A stretch of 6,178 bases of DNA, taken from assembly GCA_902796535.1 (NCBI GenBank), contig CADBPL010000204.1:1-6178 (forward strand), given 5' to 3'. The position numbers and the translations under genes are program-made. The notes under the pieces are model-generated. The model did not search any database. It worked only from the letters and a program-made list of their open reading frames with translations, and was not told the origin of the DNA. Below are positions 1 to 5,010 of the stretch, piece by piece. Numbering within the stretch: position 1 is the first letter of the stretch; every line of letters begins with the position of its first letter. The DNA comes from Oscillospiraceae bacterium (lineage in GTDB: Bacteria; Bacillota; Clostridia; Oscillospirales; Acutalibacteraceae).

Positions 1-49
1 TTGACTTTTAATCAAGGTGTCCGGAGTTCGAATCTCCGATGGATCACCA
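1..49 (+). tRNA. tRNA-Lys(UUU), 3' part only (5' end cut by window)
   Basis: The window opens inside a tRNA gene. The anticodon stem-loop is readable: TTGA (the 5' strand, its first base outside the window), the 7-base loop CTTTTAA at 5-11 with anticodon TTT at 7-9, then TCAAG at 12-16. A 5-base variable region (17-21) follows. The T arm has stem CGGAG (22-26), loop TTCGAAT (27-33) and stem CTCCG (34-38). Then come the 3' acceptor strand ATGGATC (39-45), discriminator A46 and an encoded CCA (47-49). The TTT anticodon and the A37/A38 context fit lysine. The D arm and 5' acceptor strand lie upstream and cannot be checked; the acceptor predicts a 5' end of GATCCAT. A terminator follows within four bases, so this is the last gene of its transcript. 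Confidence 0.93.
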
Positions 50-86
50 AAAAGCAGACGATGCCTTGGCGTCGTCTGCTTTTTTT
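50..86 (+). terminator. Rho-independent terminator after tRNA-Lys, probably bidirectional
   Basis: Positions 53-65 and 68-80 form a near-perfect 13-bp hairpin with one G·T wobble; the innermost C-G pair probably opens to give a CTTG loop. A run of seven T (80-86) follows on the + strand, which is a textbook intrinsic terminator for the tRNA transcript. On the minus strand the same hairpin is followed by five T (the A run at 49-53). It lies about 30 bases past the stop codon of the convergent glycosidase gene, so it can stop that transcript too. Confidence 0.9.
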
Positions 87-116
87 GTGCTTCGGCAGTT
101 TCGGATGCCGAACCTG

Positions 117-1778
117 TCATTCCGCATTCACTTCAAAAAACACCACGGCGTGGGGCGCAAGGTCTGCGGTGAGCGTAAAGCGGCCACCCCTGACCGGCAC
201 GGTGTATTCCTGCGGCGTCAGGCGGCAATACGCCGCGAACTGTTCTGTCAGCGCTTCATAGCTGCGGCGGGCGTCGTCATCGGCGAACAGCGGGCAGCCG
301 TCGTCCGGCGACCAGCCGAATTTGTCGTCCGTGAACCCGAGCGCTTTACGCTGCGCGTCCCATTCGTCGAACCAGTTGCAGTCGTCGTCGATCACATAGG
401 CTGTAACTCTGGCCTCGCCGTCTGCAAGCTGTGGTGCGTTCACCGCAAACGTCGTTTGCGCGTGGGCATGGTAAGTCAAATTGTTCTTGTAATTATACGC
501 CATGATCCGCAGCGTACCGGTGCTTTCGTCAAAGGCGGCTGATGCGTTGACGTCCGCTTTCGGAATGTGTCCCTTCTCTGCCGTTTTTACGTCGGCCAGG
601 CGTGCGCCTTCAAAATCCGCCGCGTGCCTGGCAACATAGTAGCTGATAAGCGGGTTGCCGTGATTGTCGGGCAGGGAACAATATTCCCAGCTGGAAAAAT
701 AATCCATGCCGCTGTCGAACATCTGCTTGATCAGCCGCGCGTCGAATGCCGCCTGATAGGTGAAGCCAACCGTGCGGGAATACAGCGCGTCCTCATCCTT
801 TCCGGCACGGACGCCGCAAAGGATCCTGCCCTCATCCACGCCGTAGATCAGGTCGTTCAGGCCGACGGATTCCGCTGTGCCGCGCAGCAGCGCCATGATT
901 TCGGGGATGGATTTCGTCTCGCCCTTATCGCCCGGGCGGGTTTCGTAATAGGACGCCGCCAGATAGCAAAGCCGGCTGCCGGTCTGACCGGTGGCGTAGT
1001 TTGTGCCCGTGGCGCAGTGGCGAATGAAAATGCGCTCATCGAACAGCCCTTCGGTGCAGGTCATTGAGTGCGCGCCGACAAACACGTTTTCGCCCAGCAC
1101 GTCGATGAGCGCCTGCACGGTGTAGTCATACAGCTTGCAATAAGCCTGCGCGGTCTGCGCCGCGTCGCCGCCGGGCACGGTGAACCAGTCGGCGTTTTCA
1201 TATTCCGTCATCACGCCGAAGCGCCACGAACGCACTTCACTAAGCCCGAATTCGTCGACCAGCGCCTGCGCGACAGCTTTGATATACTCATAGTAGGCGC
1301 CGTAGTCATCCGGCGGATAAATATTCACGTCGAATGAACCAAGATCGACCCCGGCGGCGGCAATGGCCTTTTGGGAAAGCTTGGCGGGCACGTTGCCCAT
1401 CTTAAGCAGCGGCTTGGCACCGGTTTTGAGAATACCGCGGCAGGAGCGGATCAGCGGATCAAAATCGTAATCGTCCGTCACAGAAAAATCATTGGGGTTT
1501 CGGAACAGGTCGCGTTCTGCGTTGCCGCCCGAGCACTCCATGAGCTGAATATAATCAACGAACGCATAGGGGTTGTATTCGTCGTTGATGATCGGGTTTT
1601 CGTTGAATCGCCCGCCGAAACGGTTGATGTTGTTTTTCACATTCGGCAGCCGGTCGCCCAAAACGGCGGTGTCGACCGCAAAAGTATAATCGTTGACCAT
1701 GTCGATAAAAAAAGCGCGGATATTGCCGAATGCGGCGGTCAGAAATGCCAGTATCACGCTCAGAATATGTCGCGCCAT
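117..1778 (-). CDS. GH39-like clan GH-A glycoside hydrolase
   Basis: A 553-residue protein that looks like a retaining (beta/alpha)8 glycoside hydrolase of clan GH-A, closest in pattern to GH39 (beta-xylosidase/iduronidase type). The sequence shows an N-terminal region with a GAKPLLKMG strand (about 120-128). Next is WRFGVMTEYENADWF (185-199), matching the GH39 'W.FEVWNEP' acid/base region with E192 as candidate acid/base. Then follow a 'VGAHSM' strand (234-239) and IYGVDEGRI (311-319) with E316 as candidate nucleophile. The 124-residue spacing suits the clan. From about residue 385 the protein looks like a beta-sandwich accessory domain. The start is set by a strong RBS (1784-1792); an in-frame ATG 21 codons upstream lies inside the -35 box. 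Residues 5-18 are hydrophobic and could be a signal peptide, but eleven cysteines argue for a cytoplasmic or anaerobic setting. It is a single-gene transcript. The exact family and the substrate are not established. Confidence 0.72.
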   Translation of the reverse strand: MARHILSVILAFLTAAFGNIRAFFIDMVNDYTFAVDTAVLGDRLPNVKNNINRFGGRFNENPIINDEYNPYAFVDYIQLMECSGGNAERDLFRNPNDFSVTDDYDFDPLIRSCRGILKTGAKPLLKMGNVPAKLSQKAIAAAGVDLGSFDVNIYPPDDYGAYYEYIKAVAQALVDEFGLSEVRSWRFGVMTEYENADWFTVPGGDAAQTAQAYCKLYDYTVQALIDVLGENVFVGAHSMTCTEGLFDERIFIRHCATGTNYATGQTGSRLCYLAASYYETRPGDKGETKSIPEIMALLRGTAESVGLNDLIYGVDEGRILCGVRAGKDEDALYSRTVGFTYQAAFDARLIKQMFDSGMDYFSSWEYCSLPDNHGNPLISYYVARHAADFEGARLADVKTAEKGHIPKADVNASAAFDESTGTLRIMAYNYKNNLTYHAHAQTTFAVNAPQLADGEARVTAYVIDDDCNWFDEWDAQRKALGFTDDKFGWSPDDGCPLFADDDARRSYEALTEQFAAYCRLTPQEYTVPVRGGRFTLTADLAPHAVVFFEVNAE

Positions 1779-1783
1779 CACAG

Positions 1784-1792
1784 TCACCTCCC
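1784..1792 (-). promoter_or_regulatory. Ribosome binding site of the GH39-like gene
   Basis: The minus strand reads GGGAGGTGA, a near-perfect Shine-Dalgarno sequence. Its GGAGG core sits 8 bases before the ATG at 1776-1778. It decides the start against the in-frame ATG at 1839-1841, which would lie upstream of the predicted transcription start. Confidence 0.88.
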
Positions 1793-1812
1793 AATCGAGT
1801 TTTTCACGTTCG

Positions 1813-1841
1813 ATTATATCAGCTCTTCGTCCGCTTGGCAA
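1813..1841 (-). promoter_or_regulatory. Sigma-A promoter for the GH39-like gene
   Basis: On the minus strand, -35 TTGCCA (1836-1841), a 17-base spacer and a perfect -10 TATAAT (1813-1818). Transcription is predicted to start near 1806, leaving a leader of about 28 bases with the strong RBS. The gene can therefore be expressed independently of the redox operon upstream. No clear operator was seen; the stretch 1842-1973 beyond the promoter holds nothing recognisable except several scattered TTCA repeats near 1940-1970. Confidence 0.8.
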
Positions 1842-1973
1842 GAGGAATGCAGCGGTCGTTCCGCGCGCCGCCTGCAGAACGGTTCTTTTTGTTTTGGGGG
1901 CAAGACTGCGTCATTCAGGCATAAGGATGGCGCAGTTCATTCAAATGCAACTTCAGCGATTCAATTCAAAATC

Positions 1974-2012
1974 AAGCACAGGCTTCTCCGGCTTTGGAGT
2001 TTGCCTGTGCTT
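1974..2012 (-). terminator. Hairpin after the redox operon, probable terminator
   Basis: Positions 1974-1983 (AAGCACAGGC) pair perfectly with 2003-2012 (GCCTGTGCTT). Inside the loop, CTCC (1986-1989) can pair with GGAG (1996-1999), giving a longer interrupted stem. It lies 16 bases after the stop codon of the [2Fe-2S] reductase gene. On the minus strand the stem is followed by GATTTTGAATTG, which is T-rich but not a clean T run, so termination may be partial. Confidence 0.6.
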
Positions 2013-2028
2013 ATTTCGTATCAATGAT

Positions 2029-3216
2029 TCAGTCGATCTTGATCGTGAGGTCGCTCATGGGGTAAGAGGAGCAGGGGTGGATATAGCCGAATTTCACGTC
2101 GGCGATGCGCCGTCCGTCGGTGTTCGAGGGGATGAACACCTCGCCGCTGACCAGCTTGGAGCGGCAGAAGCCGCATTCGCCGCTGCGGCAGCGCGCGGGC
2201 GCTTCGATGCCGGCGCGTTCGAGCGCCACGAGGACGCTCTCATGGGACAGACACTCAATCTGCGTTTCTTTGCCGAACTGCCGCACCGTGAGCCGGAAGG
2301 TCAGGCCGGCCTTGTCCATCGGGAACCCGGGAATGGCCTCGGGCTTTGACGCGCTGGCGAACAGCTCAAACCGCACGTTCTTTTTGCGAATGCCTAATTT
2401 CTCAATTTCTTTTTCGGCAAATTCATACATCGCCTTTGGGCCGCACAGGAAAATGCTGTAATGCTCCGGCGCGTATTTTTGGATGAGCTTCGCGTCGATA
2501 AAGCCTTTTTCGTAGCCCTCTTCGTTGGAGTCGGAGAGCACGTAGACCACTTTGATTTTGTCGTTTTGATTGAGCTTATCGAGCTCTTCGCGGAAAATGA
2601 TCTCATCCGCATTCCGCGCGCCGTAGAGCAGCACCAGCTCAGCCTTGCAGCTGCCGTCGGCAATACTGCCCGCCAGCGACAAAAACGGCGTGATCCCGCT
2701 GCCGCCCGCAATGCCGACGACGGTTTTTGCATCGCGGATCGGCTCATAAACGAACGTGCCTTCGGGCGAAAAGGCGGTGAGCTCATCGCCCGGCTTCAGG
2801 TTGTCGAGCATCCAGCCGGAGGCGAACCCGTCCGGCACGCGCTTGACGGTGATGTTGTAAAACCCGTCGCGCGCATTCTGCGGGGTGGAAGCGATGGAAT
2901 AGGGGCGCGTGAGCACGCTGCTGCCGATTTTGAGCTGCACGGTCAGATATTGACCGGCACGGAACGGCGCGAGCTTTTTGCCCTCGGCGCTGACGAGAAT
3001 AAAGCTCTTGACGTTGTCGGAATGCTCGACGATCCGGTCGATTTTCAGCTTCATTCTGCCCGGATGGATCAGTTTAGCCAGTTCGTTGATGGGGTAAGTG
3101 GCGGGCACCGGCGCAGGCGAGCCACTGTCGAGCATCTTGCTGCGCGTCGGGATCATTTTTGCAAAATTGGCAATATCGGTGAAATTGGATCGAACAATGA
3201 ATTTTTTCCGGCTCAT
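2029..3216 (-). CDS. FNR-like NAD(P)H oxidoreductase with C-terminal plant-type [2Fe-2S] domain
   Basis: A 395-residue soluble electron-transfer protein, second gene of the operon. Domain order: an N-terminal extension of about 55 residues without a recognised fold; a ferredoxin-reductase FAD domain (about 56-160) with the flavin motif RPYSIAS at 104-110; an NAD(P)-binding domain (about 163-280) with GGSGITPF at 171-178 and CGPKAMY at 258-264; and a C-terminal plant-type ferredoxin domain with Cys343, Cys348, Cys351 and Cys382 (CX4CX2CX30C). The predicted path is NAD(P)H to FAD to [2Fe-2S] to a partner protein, as in phenol hydroxylase reductase or Hcr-type proteins. The start is supported by AGGAGG (3224-3229) 7 bases before the ATG. 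Its ATG overlaps the stop of the upstream CrtI-like gene (ATGA, 3213-3216), which implies translational coupling and makes that flavoprotein the likely electron partner. NADH versus NADPH preference cannot be read. Confidence 0.9.
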   Translation of the reverse strand: MSRKKFIVRSNFTDIANFAKMIPTRSKMLDSGSPAPVPATYPINELAKLIHPGRMKLKIDRIVEHSDNVKSFILVSAEGKKLAPFRAGQYLTVQLKIGSSVLTRPYSIASTPQNARDGFYNITVKRVPDGFASGWMLDNLKPGDELTAFSPEGTFVYEPIRDAKTVVGIAGGSGITPFLSLAGSIADGSCKAELVLLYGARNADEIIFREELDKLNQNDKIKVVYVLSDSNEEGYEKGFIDAKLIQKYAPEHYSIFLCGPKAMYEFAEKEIEKLGIRKKNVRFELFASASKPEAIPGFPMDKAGLTFRLTVRQFGKETQIECLSHESVLVALERAGIEAPARCRSGECGFCRSKLVSGEVFIPSNTDGRRIADVKFGYIHPCSSYPMSDLTIKID

Positions 3217-4760
3217 TTGATCGCCTCCTCAGCCTGTTTTTTGATGGCGCGGTTGGCCACCTGATAGCCGCAGGTATACGCCGAACCGTAGCCGAGCGCC
3301 TGCGTGCCGTAACCGCTTGCAAAATAAAGCCCGGGGATCAGGTCGTCCGAACCGTTCATCAGAATGCGCGGCACAAGGCCGTCCCACTTGTCGAGGTTAT
3401 AGCCGTAGATCGTGCCCTGCGGCGCGTCGGTGTAGCGCGCGTAGGTCGCCGGCGTCGCGATCTCGATCTCTTCGATCGCATCCCGGATTTTCAGCCCCGT
3501 CGCAAGCTCGAAGTTGTCGATCATCTTGTTGGCAACATATTCCTTGGTTTTGACGTAATCCTCTTCCCTGACCCTGCTCCAGCAATCCTCGGTGTAAAGC
3601 GTGGTGAAGTAGAGAATGGTCGTGCCCTCGGGCGAGCAGCCCGGCACGGCGCGGTTGAGGCAGACCGTGGCCTGCGCGTTGTTGGTTTCGATCGAACGCA
3701 TGGTTTTGACCTGCTTGGCGGTGTCGGCCGTGTCAAAGATCATGAAGCAGTGTTCCTTGATGCCGAGCTCATCCGGCGATTTGTCAAGCCCCAGGAACAT
3801 GGTAAAACCGCGGCCGGCAAACCGTCTGGCATTGGTTCTGACCCGCGCTTTTTCCGGCACGTCGGCCGGATCGAGCATTTTGGCAATGGCGTTGTTCGGC
3901 GCGGAATTGCAAATGACGATGTCGGCGTATTCCGCCTCGTCGCGCCCGGCGACCCTGACGCCGACAACGCGGCCGTTTTGCGTGACCAGCTTGTTGACGA
4001 AGGAGTTGAACCAGGCCGTGCCGCCCAGCTCCTCAAAACGGTCGAGGAAGGCGCAGCTCATCTCGTGGCTGCGGCCCTTAGCGCACACAGCGCCCATGGA
4101 CAGGTAGCGCTCCACCATGCCCATGTAGTGAATGAAGCTGACCGTGTCGGTGTCTACGCCGAGGTAGCACCAGTAGGCGTTGAAAATATCACGGGCTTTT
4201 TTCGGCACGCCGACGGTTTTGAGGATTTCGTTGCTGGAATACGGCGCGACGCGCACAAAATCCATGTGTTCACTGAGGATCTCCTTGACCAGCCCGCCGT
4301 TAAAAGCCTTGATGCTGCCGAGAAATTCGCCCGTGTCGCGCACGTTTTCGCCAAGCTCAAACAGCCTGACCATGCTCTCGCGGGAACCGGGCACATACTG
4401 TTCCATTTTTTCGATATAAGAGCTGACGCCGAACGGCATGACGGCGTCGATCTTTTCGGTGTCCTTGAGGGTGATCATGCGGTAGGCGTCGGGGATACGG
4501 CACCAGTCGATCTTGTCGTGAACACCCAATTCTTCAAAAATTTTTCTGACGTTGCCGGTGCCGGGCAGGTTGGAATAAGAGCAGAGCTCGTGCAGCGAGG
4601 CTTCAAACTCAAAGCGGCCGCGGCGAAAGCTCGTGGCGAAGCCGCCGGGCACGTTGTGCTTTTCGAGCAGCAGCGTCTTTTTGCCCTTTTTCTGCAGTGT
4701 CAGCGCCGCAGACAGGCCGCCGTTGCCGGCGCCGATGACGATTGCGTCCCATTTTGCCAT
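3213..4760 (-). CDS. CrtI/CrtISO/RetSat-like NAD(P)/FAD-dependent oxidoreductase
   Basis: A 515-residue flavoprotein of the phytoene desaturase/carotenoid isomerase/retinol saturase superfamily. The N-terminus has the Rossmann FAD motif GAGNGG (10-15), the ribose-binding Glu33 at the end of the second strand, and the family-typical PGG at 38-40. The C-terminus has the conserved glycine-rich FAD-closing segment with ASGYGTQALGYGSAYTCGY (about 482-500). The length suits the family, and no transmembrane segment is obvious. It is the first gene of a two-gene operon; its stop overlaps the ATG of a [2Fe-2S] FNR-type reductase by 4 bases. The start is supported by AAAGGAGA ending 7 bases before the ATG. 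Family members remove, add or isomerise C=C bonds in polyenes. No phytoene synthase or other carotenoid gene is present, so desaturating phytoene is not implied. A reductase or reduced-flavin isomerase fed by the neighbour is a more natural inference. The substrate is unknown. Confidence 0.87.
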   Translation of the reverse strand: MAKWDAIVIGAGNGGLSAALTLQKKGKKTLLLEKHNVPGGFATSFRRGRFEFEASLHELCSYSNLPGTGNVRKIFEELGVHDKIDWCRIPDAYRMITLKDTEKIDAVMPFGVSSYIEKMEQYVPGSRESMVRLFELGENVRDTGEFLGSIKAFNGGLVKEILSEHMDFVRVAPYSSNEILKTVGVPKKARDIFNAYWCYLGVDTDTVSFIHYMGMVERYLSMGAVCAKGRSHEMSCAFLDRFEELGGTAWFNSFVNKLVTQNGRVVGVRVAGRDEAEYADIVICNSAPNNAIAKMLDPADVPEKARVRTNARRFAGRGFTMFLGLDKSPDELGIKEHCFMIFDTADTAKQVKTMRSIETNNAQATVCLNRAVPGCSPEGTTILYFTTLYTEDCWSRVREEDYVKTKEYVANKMIDNFELATGLKIRDAIEEIEIATPATYARYTDAPQGTIYGYNLDKWDGLVPRILMNGSDDLIPGLYFASGYGTQALGYGSAYTCGYQVANRAIKKQAEEAIK

Positions 4761-4807
4761 GGTTTCGTTCTCCTTTGTCGCAGATTTGCCGATAAAACTG
4801 TAAAATA

Positions 4808-4836
4808 ATTATAATATGCGGACACAACTTTTTCAA
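4808..4836 (-). promoter_or_regulatory. Sigma-A promoter of the CrtI-like/[2Fe-2S] reductase operon
   Basis: On the minus strand, -35 TTGAAA (4831-4836), a 17-base spacer and a perfect -10 TATAAT (4808-4813), in an AT-rich patch that stands out from the GC-rich coding DNA. Transcription should start near 4801, giving a leader of about 40 bases with the RBS at 4769-4776. There is no second promoter before the downstream gene, consistent with one two-gene transcript. Confidence 0.84.
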
Positions 4837-4915
4837 GCGTTATTTGATCTGCCTGTTTCTCCGTGGCTTTTGGAAGAGATTTGGTGCGATCTGACCGCAA
4901 AATGGATGAATACGG

Positions 4916-4944
4916 TTGAAAAACGATACGTCCTGTGGTATAGT
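4916..4944 (+). promoter_or_regulatory. Sigma-A promoter of the GHMP sugar kinase gene
   Basis: On the + strand, -35 TTGAAA (4916-4921), a 17-base spacer and -10 TATAGT (4939-4944), one base from consensus. Transcription should start near 4951, about 60 bases before the kinase ATG. It diverges from the redox operon promoter; about 80 bases separate the two -35 boxes. Confidence 0.8.
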
Positions 4945-4945
4945 T

Positions 4946-4979
4946 AAGGCGTATACCGCAAGATGTGCGGTGTTGCCTT
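4946..4979 (+). promoter_or_regulatory. Inverted repeat across the kinase transcription start (candidate operator or leader hairpin)
   Basis: There are two nested inverted repeats: outer AAGGC (4946-4950) with GCCTT (4975-4979), and inner ACCGCA (4955-4960) with TGCGGT (4966-4971) around a 5-base centre. The element starts directly after the -10 box and spans the predicted start point near 4951. This is a usual position for a repressor operator. The inner stem alone would also form a 6-bp hairpin at the very 5' end of the mRNA, which could stabilise it. The outer arm would lie upstream of the start and not be transcribed, which favours a DNA-level role. Confidence 0.45.
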
Positions 4980-5010
4980 CGTATTTGTTTTGCCGAAAAG
5001 GGTGTGCCGC

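Noticed and set aside
1779..1841. N-terminal extension of the glycosidase to the ATG at 1839-1841
   Set aside because: That ATG lies in the -35 box, upstream of the predicted transcription start; the GGGAGGTGA at 1784-1792 points to the start at 1778.
1855..1905. Possible terminator on the + strand: a short AGAA/TTCT stem followed by TTTTTGTTTTG
   Set aside because: The stem is only about 4 bp and there is no + strand gene upstream for it to terminate.
2461..3264. An open frame on the + strand opposite the [2Fe-2S] reductase
   Set aside because: Antisense shadow; the minus-strand frame has complete FAD, NAD(P) and iron-sulfur motifs, and this one has none.
3213..4760. Calling the CrtI-like gene phytoene desaturase
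   Set aside because: The superfamily covers desaturases, isomerases and saturases; no carotenoid pathway gene is nearby, and the coupled reductase suggests electron supply rather than removal.
3750..4808. A long open frame on the + strand opposite the CrtI-like gene
   Set aside because: It is the mirror frame of a GC-rich coding sequence: its translation shows no family motif and no convincing RBS, while the minus strand carries clear FAD motifs, an RBS and a promoter.
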